Origin: Funiculus sociatus GB2-C1
GTDB lineage: Bacteria > Cyanobacteriota > Cyanobacteriia > Cyanobacteriales > FACHB-T130
Assembly (NCBI RefSeq): GCF_039962115.1
Contig: NZ_JAMPKJ010000012.1
Coordinates: 1 to 64,000, forward strand
DNA length: 64,000 nucleotides
Direction: 5' to 3'
Position 1 is the stretch's first letter. Each line of letters opens with the position of its first letter. The translations under genes and the position numbers were made by a program. Under the pieces are notes generated by a model that had not been told where the DNA came from, made no database searches, and saw nothing but the letters and a program-made list of their open reading frames with translations. Below, piece after piece: positions 27,207-35,830 of this stretch.

Positions 27207-28925
27207 CTACTGGTTAGGAGACCACTGACTGATGCGGAAGATCACAAATTCCGCTGGTCGGACTGGACAGACACCAATTTCGACATACAGACGACCCAGC
27301 ATTATTGTCTCGTGGGTGTTGATACTGGCATCGCACTTCACGTAGAAGGATTCACCAGGCGAACCACCGAACAACGCCCCTGCACGCCACAGCCGTTCGA
27401 GGAAATTGCTAACTGTGCGGGTAACTCGCGCCCACAAATCTTGATCGTTAGGCTCGAACACAACCCACTGGGTACCGATTTCAATCGAGCGCTCGATGTA
27501 GCTAATCAGACGGCGGACGCTGATATAGCGCCACTGGACATTAGCGGGTTCTACCAGAGTGCGTGCGCCCCAAACTTGGAAGCCTCGGTTGTAGTTTGCG
27601 AAGTTGCGGATACAGTTAATCCCCACAGGGTTCAACAGTTCCTGTTCGCGGAAGTTAGTTTCGTAGGCTAAACCCAAGACACCGCGAGGAACTTCGTTGG
27701 CGGGTGCTTTGAAAACGCCACGAGTCTCATCGGTGCGGCACCAAATCCCCATCATGTGACCGCAGGGGGGAACCAAAATCGGTCGTCCGGCATTGCGTGG
27801 GTTCGCCACTTTAATCCAGGGATAATACAACGCCCCGAACATGGAACGACGATTAAAGTTATTTAACCACTGAGCTACGTGCTGAGGCTTTTGTTGCTCA
27901 GGGGGTACAGGCTCACCGCCTCCCTTGCAAGGTGGCGGGTCGAGAACTACCATGCGGTAGTTGGGGCTGGGTGCGTTGTTTTCGCACATACTAACCATCA
28001 TTTCCATGATGCCGTGAACCTGATCCAAATCCAGCAGACCGCGTTGGTATGCCAGCATTAAATCTGGACAAGCAATCATGGAAACTTCGTCAATTTCAAA
28101 AATCCCTTGTACGCCCGTGCGGTCATCACGCGCCCCATTCACATCCCGTGGAAAGCGCTCGCGGCTAGAAATGACGGGTGGAGGGCTGACTTCATAGGTG
28201 CCGTTGACAGGTCGCCGAGACAAGGGTTGCCCACTGGTGGACATATCGGTTACGGACAAAAATTGAGATGCCTGCTGGTCGCCGATACCTTCATTGATTG
28301 CAGTGACGACATAGGTACCGACTTGCGCCTCGACATCCGGGTTCATTGTCAGGTGGGTATACTCTTCGAGTTTCTCGCCACCGCGACTAATAATGACTTT
28401 AAAATATTCCCCTGTGTTGAGGGGGGGTTCTGCCTCTGGGTCTTCAGGGGCTTTGGGTTCATCGGGGAGGATTGAAACATTGACTCGTCCACCGGATAAG
28501 GCAAGAGCTGAGCTGTCATCCTCTTCGCCTTCCGATGGCTTAATAGCAAACATCAAAGAGGGACGATTTCCAGAGGTTCTAAGCTTTGTGGCTGTTTCCT
28601 CTGGTGCAGGTGGTTCTGAACCGGGGAGTTTGGTACCAATGCTAGTCACCCAACAGCGTCCACCGCCGTTCATAAACCAGCCATTGACGGCAAAGGGGAG
28701 ATAGGCGTTGAAATCTGTGTAACCATCGGAGCCTTGTTTGCCAAAATATTCTAGGAATTGGCTCCAATTGGTAATCATCATGGGTTTGAACAGTTCGGCA
28801 TCACCGCGTACATCTTCGGTAAAGCCAACAAACCCAGCAACACTCATACTTACGCCTTCAATCGGGCGGCTGCCACGGTCTACTTCTTCGACGTAGACAC
28901 CAGGAGCAAAATAATCCATCGGCAT
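27207..28925 (-). CDS. CIS tail sheath protein
   Basis: This is the contractile sheath subunit (Cis2-like) that surrounds the tube and drives firing. The 572-residue protein starts MPMDYFAPGVYVEEVDRGSR, the universal sheath N-terminus. A variable, likely surface-exposed domain covers about residues 110-270. The conserved C-terminal half has IACPDLMLAYQRG, YYPWIKVANP and the strand block FYVKCDASINTHETIMLGRL followed by EIGVCPVRPAEFVIFRISQ, which forms the intersubunit handshake. An operon continues with the tube genes. A DUF4255/Pvc16-like gene precedes it by 45 bp. Confidence 0.95.
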   Translation of the reverse strand: MPMDYFAPGVYVEEVDRGSRPIEGVSMSVAGFVGFTEDVRGDAELFKPMMITNWSQFLEYFGKQGSDGYTDFNAYLPFAVNGWFMNGGGRCWVTSIGTKLPGSEPPAPEETATKLRTSGNRPSLMFAIKPSEGEEDDSSALALSGGRVNVSILPDEPKAPEDPEAEPPLNTGEYFKVIISRGGEKLEEYTHLTMNPDVEAQVGTYVVTAINEGIGDQQASQFLSVTDMSTSGQPLSRRPVNGTYEVSPPPVISSRERFPRDVNGARDDRTGVQGIFEIDEVSMIACPDLMLAYQRGLLDLDQVHGIMEMMVSMCENNAPSPNYRMVVLDPPPCKGGGEPVPPEQQKPQHVAQWLNNFNRRSMFGALYYPWIKVANPRNAGRPILVPPCGHMMGIWCRTDETRGVFKAPANEVPRGVLGLAYETNFREQELLNPVGINCIRNFANYNRGFQVWGARTLVEPANVQWRYISVRRLISYIERSIEIGTQWVVFEPNDQDLWARVTRTVSNFLERLWRAGALFGGSPGESFYVKCDASINTHETIMLGRLYVEIGVCPVRPAEFVIFRISQWSPNQ

Positions 28926-28970
28926 GGCGTAGTCTTCCTTTTTTGGGTGGGGGGTAATGGGCGCGAGGAG

Positions 28971-29528
28971 TTATGAGTTATGAGTTTTGAATTCAAAACT
29001 CATAACTTTTTCTCGCTTCTTTACTACTTCTTTAGGTGTGTTCGGTTCTTGTAAGGTGAAGGGAACCGTCACTGTCACATATAAGGCTGGACGTAATGGG
29101 ACACCCAGCGCACTCCATAAAGCTGCTGCTTCAATAAAGCCAATGGCAGAAACAATCATTGACAAGTTGCCATGACCGCGTAGTGCTGGAACCAGCAACT
29201 CTTCTGCTATCGGGCGATGAGGCAACAGCATTGTTAATGCTTCTGAGAGTAGACGTTGTTCTCCCAAGGCGGTACAGTCCCAGGCACTCACCAGGAACGA
29301 GATATCAAACCATAAGGGGGAACCGTTAAGAGTGCCTGTATGCGTTTTTTCCGGGTTAAGCCTGCGGTCTACCTGACCGTTTTCCCCGATGTTGTAGCAG
29401 TACAGGTTCAGCGCTGGCCTTATATCCTGCCGCATACCAGGGTGGTTGAAATCTATTTGCTCTGTATTGAGCAGAGAAGTCCCGCCAGCCAGGATTTCTG
29501 CCAAAGTCTGGGCAGTAGCAGGGATCAT
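28971..29528 (-). CDS. Pvc16-like (DUF4255) CIS tail terminator/cap protein, short form
   Basis: The 185-residue protein is of the Pvc16 N-terminal/DUF4255 type, which in PVC-like systems caps or terminates the tail. Marks are IPATAQTLAEILAGGTSLLN, LYCYNIGENGQVDRR, and WFDISFLVSAWDCTALGEQR-like strands followed by LLSEALTMLLPHRPI. It heads the minus-strand arm of the locus. A second, longer protein of the same type is at 31798-33138 in the other arm. The C-terminus ends in VVKKREKVMSFEFKTHNS, a basic tail without further domain. Confidence 0.82.
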   Translation of the reverse strand: MIPATAQTLAEILAGGTSLLNTEQIDFNHPGMRQDIRPALNLYCYNIGENGQVDRRLNPEKTHTGTLNGSPLWFDISFLVSAWDCTALGEQRLLSEALTMLLPHRPIAEELLVPALRGHGNLSMIVSAIGFIEAAALWSALGVPLRPALYVTVTVPFTLQEPNTPKEVVKKREKVMSFEFKTHNS

Positions 29529-29773
29529 AAGACTAGATAGATGCTTAGGCTGTATAGGTCTAGATTAGGTAGACACATCTAGAGTGTTTATTAGACTTTG
29601 GTCGAAACTTTAAAAATTGTGTGTAAATACGCGTATTTACGGAACTCTGGGACTAAGCTAGATGAGTCATTTACTTCTCAGGGATGATGACAAGTTCCGC
29701 AGGCTGAATGCCCTACTGGGTGCTGCACCCTATTCCACACTGCTGATTTATCGTGTATGTCGGGGAGTTACAG
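29529..29773. promoter_or_regulatory. Divergent promoter region of the CIS locus
   Basis: A 245-bp gap separates the start of the minus-strand structural arm from the histidine kinase gene on the plus strand. All genes on both sides read outward, so both arms' promoters probably lie here. It contains the 18-bp palindrome listed separately and two TCTAGA hexamers at about 29559-29582. Confidence 0.6.
29623..29640. promoter_or_regulatory. 18-bp perfect palindrome, candidate operator
   Basis: GTAAATACGCGTATTTAC is perfectly self-complementary over 18 bases and lies near the middle of the divergent region between the two CIS arms. A site of this size suits a dimeric DNA-binding protein; the LuxR-type regulator encoded 1.4 kb away is the obvious candidate, but this is inference. 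Confidence 0.5.
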
Positions 29774-30919
29774 ATGAAGGTTGGTATACAAAAGTTGGTT
29801 CGCGAGGTGCGTCCACCTACCTCCACAATCGGTTCACTGGGTACACCGTCGTCTGCCGATGTTAGAAGTATTTGCAAGCTGCATATTGAACAGTTAGCGG
29901 TGCAAGTGCCGATTGTGGCAGCTTGGATTGTCTACGAGGATTCTGATACGGGGATGCGCCAATTTGTTGCTCATTATACACAGCAGCAGGGCAGTATTTA
30001 CGCAGGCTTTCCCCATCCCCTTTCTGTGGTGTGGTGGGAAGATTGGTTGCCAGATGCGATCGCGCGTGTATTTACCCCGCGTCGGGATACGGTACCATGT
30101 CCCTACAATGCTTATGTTTGCGCTCTTAGTCAGCATAGCTCTAGGCCTGAGTATCTAATGCTATGGAGCGAATATTCTCTATCTGTTCATCAGCAGGAGT
30201 GTATAGAGCAACAAGCTCAACTACTTAGTCACTACTTGGCTATGTTTCGCGAGTGTTCTCGTCAAAAAGCTGAGATTCAGTTACTTGAGCAAGTGTTACG
30301 CCGTGCAGAACATCAACTGCGAAATCCTTTAGCACTGATTAGTCTTTATTCGGAAAATTTATGCCGGGGGTTGCAATCTGGAGGCTTGCAAGAACAGGCT
30401 ACGATTATTCGGGAAACTGTGGATGATTTGAGTGCTAATTTAACAGATTTGGTTTACTGTGGACAGCAGGCAAAATTGCGCGTAGCGCCTTATGACCTGC
30501 GGGAAATTTTATCTGACAGCATTCAGGGTTTGCAACCGTGGTTAGAGGAAAAACAAGTAGATATCTGCTATCCGGATAAACCTGTGATTGTGGCGTTGGA
30601 TCGGTGGCAGATGAAGCAGGTTTTTGACAACTTGTTAAGTAATGCAATTCATTTTAGTCCGGAAGGAGGGGTAGTTACTTGCAACTGGCAAGTTTTTGCA
30701 ATGGAAGTGATAGTTGAAGTGAGCGATCGCGGGAGCGGACTTTCCCAAGAAGACCTGAAACAAGTATTTACACCGTTCTACTCTAAGCGTCCGGGTGGTA
30801 CAGGTTTGGGGCTAGCGATCGCTAAAAAAATTATCCTCGACCATAAAGGGAGCATTTGGGTAGAAAATCTCTCAGTCGGCGGCGCACAATTTTCGTTTAT
30901 TTTACCTCGAAATAATTAA
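29774..30919 (+). CDS. Sensor histidine kinase, CIS-linked
   Basis: The start at ATG 29774 (GGGGAG ribosome site upstream) gives 381 residues. An N-terminal sensor region (about 1-150) looks like a cytosolic GAF or DICT-type domain and shows no membrane segment. The phospho-accepting histidine is at about 180 in EHQLRNPLALI. The ATPase domain has the N-box FDNLLSNAIHFSP and G-boxes VSDRGSGL and GGTGLGLAIAKKI. The partner response regulator is 91 bp downstream. Being soluble, it probably reads an internal cue. Its place between the two arms of the injection system suggests it controls them. Confidence 0.9.
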   Translation: MKVGIQKLVREVRPPTSTIGSLGTPSSADVRSICKLHIEQLAVQVPIVAAWIVYEDSDTGMRQFVAHYTQQQGSIYAGFPHPLSVVWWEDWLPDAIARVFTPRRDTVPCPYNAYVCALSQHSSRPEYLMLWSEYSLSVHQQECIEQQAQLLSHYLAMFRECSRQKAEIQLLEQVLRRAEHQLRNPLALISLYSENLCRGLQSGGLQEQATIIRETVDDLSANLTDLVYCGQQAKLRVAPYDLREILSDSIQGLQPWLEEKQVDICYPDKPVIVALDRWQMKQVFDNLLSNAIHFSPEGGVVTCNWQVFAMEVIVEVSDRGSGLSQEDLKQVFTPFYSKRPGGTGLGLAIAKKIILDHKGSIWVENLSVGGAQFSFILPRNN

Positions 30920-31010
30920 AAACAAATTTTGTCAGTTCTTTGTTGCCCGTCAAGGGTTGAAAGTTGGATTGAAAAGTTCCAACTCTTATCTTATCGATAA
31001 CTAATGAGCC

Positions 31011-31685
31011 ATGAATAACCAGCCAATTTCTATTTTGTTAGTGGATGATGAACCACGCTTTCGTCAAGGGTTAAGAACTTTACTAGGATTCTTAGGTACT
31101 AACGACTCTTTAAAATTCGATGTTGTTGGCGAAGCTGCTAGTGTAGAGCAAGCATTAAAATTAACTGTAGAACAAAAACCAGCGATGATTTTGCTGGATA
31201 TGGAATTGCCACCAGGGGATGGAATTACTGCCTTGCTGAGTCTCAGAGAAATGTCCTATAAAGGGAAAGTGCTGGTTCTCTCAGGACATCGGGAAGACGA
31301 ATGGGTATTTCGAGCAATGCAAGCAGGTGCTTGCGGCTATGTGTTTAAAGATCGCGTAGCTACCCAACTGTGTGAAGCAATTACCACAGTAATGAAAGAA
31401 GAAGTGTATTTATCGCCAGAAGTTGCAACCTGCTTTTTCCGTTTGTTTAACTTTTATGCAGGGCGCTCGTTGAGCGCAGGTAAAGCTATTCACCTAACTG
31501 AACGAGAGCAAGAAGTTCTACACTGGTTAGTTGAAGGATCTTCAAATGAAGAAATTGCCCGGCATCTTTACATCACAGTTGCTACAGTCAAAGCTCACCT
31601 GACAGCTATATTTGAAAAATTAAGTGTCACGAGTCGCACACAAGCAATTGTAAAAGCCTTAAAACTTGGATTAGTTAGTGCTTAA
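31011..31685 (+). CDS. NarL/LuxR-type response regulator, CIS-linked
   Basis: The 224-residue protein has a receiver domain (about 6-130) with acidic pocket VDDE (11-14), the phospho-acceptor Asp63 in ILLDMELPPGDG, and the conserved lysine in FKDRVA. The C-terminal GerE/LuxR helix-turn-helix spans about 158-222 with LTEREQEVLHWLVEG and IARHLYITVATVKAHL. It forms a pair with the histidine kinase upstream. The likely target is the divergent region at 29529-29773, where an 18-bp palindrome lies. Confidence 0.92.
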   Translation: MNNQPISILLVDDEPRFRQGLRTLLGFLGTNDSLKFDVVGEAASVEQALKLTVEQKPAMILLDMELPPGDGITALLSLREMSYKGKVLVLSGHREDEWVFRAMQAGACGYVFKDRVATQLCEAITTVMKEEVYLSPEVATCFFRLFNFYAGRSLSAGKAIHLTEREQEVLHWLVEGSSNEEIARHLYITVATVKAHLTAIFEKLSVTSRTQAIVKALKLGLVSA

Positions 31686-31797
31686 GGCAAGAGATTAACC
31701 ATCCGTTTAGAAACTAAAATTTTAGTCTTGGCTGAACTTCGAGAAAAATAAACTAAGCTATCCTAAAAGCTTACCGCTGACTGCTAAAAGCTATTTT

Positions 31798-33138
31798 ATG
31801 AGCAATTACTTAGCGATCGCTACTGTCACCGCTGCCTTGCAAAGAACTTTGCAGGCTGTAGTACAAGTAGACGTAGATGGCGCAAGAGTGACAATGGTAC
31901 GACCTAGTAACTTGGGGAGTGGCACGCCAGAAACAGGAGTGAATCTGTATCTTTATCAAGTGACGCTCAATTCCGTGTGGCGAAACAACGCTGATGTGCG
32001 GAATCGCAACCGTAAAGGAGAAATGGCCAAGCGATCGCACAATGCCTTAGATTTGCATTACATGATCAGTTTCTATGGCAATGAAGTTGAGTTAGAACCG
32101 CAACGACTTTTAGGCAGCGTAGTCCGTACCCTCAAGGATCAATCGACTTTGACACAGGAGATGATTTGGGACACAATCGCCGATTCTAACTTTACCTACT
32201 TGGCTGACTCTAACCTCTCCGAACAGGTAGAAGAAATTGACTTTGTGCCGATGGATCTATCTTTAGAAGATTTATCCAAAGTTTGGTCGGTATTCTTTCA
32301 AACTCCCTACACCCTGTCAGTCGCCTACCGCGCTACTGTAGTGATAATCGAAGGGGAAGAGTCAGCCCAAAAAGCGCTACCAGTGCGCGACTACAACTTT
32401 AGCGGTGTGATGCCGTTCCCAAATCAGCCAGTGATAGATCGGGTTGTGTCCCAAGCTGGAAGGTTTCAGCCGATCTCGGCAGACAGCACATTGGTGATAT
32501 GGGGTAAGCATTTGAAGAGTAGTATTACTCAAGTGCGCTTGGGTGAGGTGGAGGTGACACCCTCAGAGGTTCAGGATAACCAGATTGTCTTGTCCCTCTC
32601 CTCGTTCCCTGCTTCTTCCCTACAGGCAGGTGTACAAAGTTTGCAGGTGATTCACCGCATCTCAACCGGGACAGAAGCAGTATCGATGGGAGTTGAGTCA
32701 GCAGCAACTTCTAGAGGCAACTCGACACCAACATTAAGCTTACAGCGAAGTCTCCAACGCGGTGTGGAGTCAAATGTTGCACCTTTTGTGCTGCGTCCAA
32801 CCATAACAGAGGTTAGCGTCTCAAATATACAAGAAAGTAGAGATGAGTTGCACTCAGCTGATGTGATAGTGCAAGTCAATGTCACCATTGGCAACAAGCA
32901 GCGAGTGGTTATGGCGCTGAATGAACGGTCAATTAATAATCCTGTGGCTTATCTTTTCGATGCCTTGCCACGTCGAAATGATACTAACCTGGTGACTGTT
33001 CCGGTGCGAGATGTGAAGCCTGGGGAGTATCTGGTGCGTTTGCACGTAGATGGGGCAGAAAGTCTGCTGAGTGTAGATATGGACAAGGGCAGCCCAACAT
33101 TTCAGCAGTTTATTAGTCCGAAGGTAATAATTTCATGA
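31798..33138 (+). CDS. Pvc16-like (DUF4255) CIS tail terminator/cap protein with IPT-like C-terminal domain
   Basis: The 446-residue protein starts with a DUF4255/Pvc16 N-terminal domain (about 1-190): VTAALQRTLQAVVQVDVDGA, NLYLYQVTLNSVWRN and LDLHYMISFYGNE. The middle region (about 200-290) resembles an IPT/TIG beta-sandwich (LVIWGKHLKSSITQVRLGEV). The C-terminal third is beta-rich. Its stop overlaps the start of the AAA+ ATPase by ATGA (33135-33138), so the two are translationally coupled, as expected for the CIS terminator and its ATPase. Confidence 0.82.
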   Translation: MSNYLAIATVTAALQRTLQAVVQVDVDGARVTMVRPSNLGSGTPETGVNLYLYQVTLNSVWRNNADVRNRNRKGEMAKRSHNALDLHYMISFYGNEVELEPQRLLGSVVRTLKDQSTLTQEMIWDTIADSNFTYLADSNLSEQVEEIDFVPMDLSLEDLSKVWSVFFQTPYTLSVAYRATVVIIEGEESAQKALPVRDYNFSGVMPFPNQPVIDRVVSQAGRFQPISADSTLVIWGKHLKSSITQVRLGEVEVTPSEVQDNQIVLSLSSFPASSLQAGVQSLQVIHRISTGTEAVSMGVESAATSRGNSTPTLSLQRSLQRGVESNVAPFVLRPTITEVSVSNIQESRDELHSADVIVQVNVTIGNKQRVVMALNERSINNPVAYLFDALPRRNDTNLVTVPVRDVKPGEYLVRLHVDGAESLLSVDMDKGSPTFQQFISPKVIIS

Positions 33139-35117
33139 ATGTCACGGCTACTAACAACTTGCAGCAAGCTAACCAGCACTCCTTGATGGCAGCACTGGCT
33201 CCGGTGCATCAAGCGTTACAACGTCAAGCGCGGCTGGCGCAAGGGAAGCCGGACAAGGAACAGGAGGAAGAATATTTTTCGCCTCGAAATGGGCTTTCGC
33301 CTCATGGGGCATTGGAGAAGCTTTGCACAACTTTTGGGCTGTCGGATTTTGAGCGGGATGTGCTGCTGTTGTGCGTTGGGATGGAACTTGATGCTAGTTG
33401 GGCTAGCTTGTGCGCGATCGCTCAAGGTGTCCAAGAGCGGGTGTATCCTACTTTTAGTTTGGCTCTAACAATTTTACCAAACCCGGAATGGAGTGCTTTA
33501 ACGCCTAACGCTCCTTTACGTCGGTGGCGGCTGCTTGAAGTTGGATCGGGGAATGCACTCACCACTGCACCCCTGCGAATTGACGAGCAGATACTGCACT
33601 ATATTGCTGGCGTGCAGCATCTCGATGAGCGACTGATGGGCATTGTGGAGCCTGTCGCCGCTGTTAACATTTTAGTGCCGTCGCACCATCAACTAGCTCA
33701 AAGGCTTGCTCAGACATGGGTTGAGGCATCACAGGAAGCGGTTTTACCGATTATCTGTTTGTGTGGCGACGACGTTGCCAGTATGCAAGCGATCGCTTTG
33801 AAAGCCTGCGAACTTTTAGAAATGAATCTGAACGCCATCTTTGCCAGCACTGTTCCCACTGGCATCAACGAACTTAATAACCTAATGCGACTGTGGGAAC
33901 GGGAAGCTGTTTTGAGTAATAGTGTGCTGTTACTGGAATGGGACGAAACCGATGCAGGGGAGGGACTGCGAGAAAGCGCGATCGCAACTATGGTAGAGCG
34001 CATCCGTTCTCCATTGGTAATTATCAGTCGCGATCGCCGCAAACAACGTCAGCGTCCCCTAATCGCCATTGAAGTTCCCAAAGCAACCCCGAACGAACAG
34101 CGAGCAATTTGGCAAGCTGCCTTGGGCGATGCAGCCATTAGCTTAAACGGACACGTCGAAACCTTAGTTTCCCATTTCACCCTCAGCGCCACCACAATTT
34201 ACGCTGCTTGTGCAGAAGCAAAAGGAAAGCTTGCAACTCAGGCAGAAGCAGAATCCCCGATTCACAATCAATTATGGGATACTTGCCGCATTCAAGCGCG
34301 ATCGCGTCTCAATGACCTGGCTCAACCGATTATCCCAGGAGCCAGTTGGGATGAGCTAGTATTGCCAGAGACACAACGCCAAGTTCTGCGCGATATTGCC
34401 GCCCACGTCCGCCAACGCGCCAGGGTTTACGAAAGTTGGGGATTTGCCGGGAAAGGCGGACGCGGCTTAGGCATCAGCGCTTTATTTGCTGGTGCCAGCG
34501 GTACAGGTAAAACAATGGCAGCAGAGGTAATAGCTGGAGAATTGCGGCTAGACCTTTACCGCATTGACTTGAGTTCCGTCATCAGCAAATACATCGGCGA
34601 GACAGAGAAGAACTTGCGGCGCGTATTTGACGCTGCTGAAGCTGGTGGGGCAATTCTGCTATTCGATGAAGCTGATGCTTTATTCGGCAAGCGTTCTGAG
34701 GTCAAAGACAGCCACGACCGTCATGCCAATATTGAAGTCAGCTACCTGTTACAGCGTATGGAATCATACCGAGGTTTGGCAATTCTCACCACCAATCTAA
34801 AAGGTTCGCTGGATCAAGCTTTTCTGCGCCGGATTCGTTTTATCGTCCAATTTTCCTTCCCTGATGCTAATCAGAGAGCCGAAATATGGCAACGCATCTT
34901 TCCCAGTAAAACACCAACACAGGGGCTAGAGGCACGTAAATTGGCACAGTTGAATGTCGCTGGCGGTAACATCCGCAATATTGCTTTGAATGCAGCTTTT
35001 ATCGCAGCTGATGCGGGGGAGGCTGTGGGTATGAAACACGTTTTACAAGCTGCCAAGAGCGAATATGTAAAGCTAGAAAGACCTCTGACGGATACGGAAG
35101 TGAAAGGCTGGGTGTAA
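33135..35117 (+). CDS. AAA+ ATPase of the CIS (Cis15-like)
   Basis: The 660-residue protein carries one complete AAA+ module: Walker A GASGTGKT at about residues 453-460, Walker B ILLFDEADALFG near 505-516, sensor-1 AILTTNLKGSLDQAF, and an arginine-finger region FLRRIRFIVQFSFP. The N-terminal 400 residues hold a second, degenerate module (IICLCGDDVASM is the place of a lost P-loop). PVC-, Afp- and tCIS-type loci all encode such an ATPase, thought to help assembly or effector loading. Its start overlaps the stop of the Pvc16-like gene. Confidence 0.9.
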   Translation: MNVTATNNLQQANQHSLMAALAPVHQALQRQARLAQGKPDKEQEEEYFSPRNGLSPHGALEKLCTTFGLSDFERDVLLLCVGMELDASWASLCAIAQGVQERVYPTFSLALTILPNPEWSALTPNAPLRRWRLLEVGSGNALTTAPLRIDEQILHYIAGVQHLDERLMGIVEPVAAVNILVPSHHQLAQRLAQTWVEASQEAVLPIICLCGDDVASMQAIALKACELLEMNLNAIFASTVPTGINELNNLMRLWEREAVLSNSVLLLEWDETDAGEGLRESAIATMVERIRSPLVIISRDRRKQRQRPLIAIEVPKATPNEQRAIWQAALGDAAISLNGHVETLVSHFTLSATTIYAACAEAKGKLATQAEAESPIHNQLWDTCRIQARSRLNDLAQPIIPGASWDELVLPETQRQVLRDIAAHVRQRARVYESWGFAGKGGRGLGISALFAGASGTGKTMAAEVIAGELRLDLYRIDLSSVISKYIGETEKNLRRVFDAAEAGGAILLFDEADALFGKRSEVKDSHDRHANIEVSYLLQRMESYRGLAILTTNLKGSLDQAFLRRIRFIVQFSFPDANQRAEIWQRIFPSKTPTQGLEARKLAQLNVAGGNIRNIALNAAFIAADAGEAVGMKHVLQAAKSEYVKLERPLTDTEVKGWV

Positions 35118-35405
35118 GGAGAGGATGCGATCGCTTACTTCTTAAAGATGACAGATATTTCAAATTTCATTTTTTAGAAAGATGTAGAACGTTAAATTTT
35201 ATTAGGGTGTTTACTACTACCTCAAAACAATATGTAACACTAGAAAAATTATTGATCTCGCTAAATATGAGAGATTCAGCTAAAAACCCCATATTCCTTC
35301 TTTAAAGGCATAAGCTAGTAAAGGAAAGAAAGAAGCGATCGCTTAAATAAAAATATAATCTTTAAAGAAAGCGATCGCTAATAACTGTATACATCCTTTG
35401 AAAAT

Positions 35406-35615
35406 TTACAACCCAGGAATTTCTGATAATTCACCCTCCAATTCTTCCACAACAAAGCCAGTAACCGCATTCCATTCTTCCACGGTGAAGCTATAGCCAG
35501 ATTCTTCAGCCATCTTGACAAATGCTTCCAAATTAGGTGCAGAGTTAAGCTTCTCCTTTAAAGCCGGGTCAGCTTGAACAGCTTTGAAAAGTTTTGTAAC
35601 TTCTTCTTTTGCCAT
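35406..35615 (-). CDS. Nif11-type leader peptide, apparently without a core
   Basis: The 69-residue protein matches Nif11-like RiPP leader peptides: MAKEEVTKLFKAVQADPALK, then LEAFVKMAEESGYSFTVEEW and the helix VVEELEGELSEIPGL. Such leaders normally end ELS-x-x-x-L-x-x-V-x-GG, followed by a modified core. Here the protein stops right after ELSEIPGL, so no core peptide is visible. It could be a stand-alone Nif11-domain protein, a degenerate precursor or a leader acting in trans. It lies on the minus strand inside the plus arm of the CIS locus and may be unrelated to it. No modifying enzyme is nearby. Confidence 0.75.
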   Translation of the reverse strand: MAKEEVTKLFKAVQADPALKEKLNSAPNLEAFVKMAEESGYSFTVEEWNAVTGFVVEELEGELSEIPGL

Positions 35616-35830
35616 AAATCCATATTTCCATCGCGCTAAATCAATGTTACTTTAACAAATTGAGGAGATATTTTGAGCAACAGCTTCGGCAAAATCGGAG
35701 ATTCACAAGCGGGACTCGTGTTCGAGGGATTGGAGAGGAGAAAAAACTATTACTAATAACCAATTTAAAATCCTTTCATCCAAAATTTAAAATCCCATAG
35801 TCCACCTATTTATTATTCGGAGAGTTTTCG

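Noticed and set aside
35406-35615. Nitrogen-fixation gene
   Set aside because: The Nif11 name is historical; no nif genes are present, and the sequence is of the RiPP-leader type.
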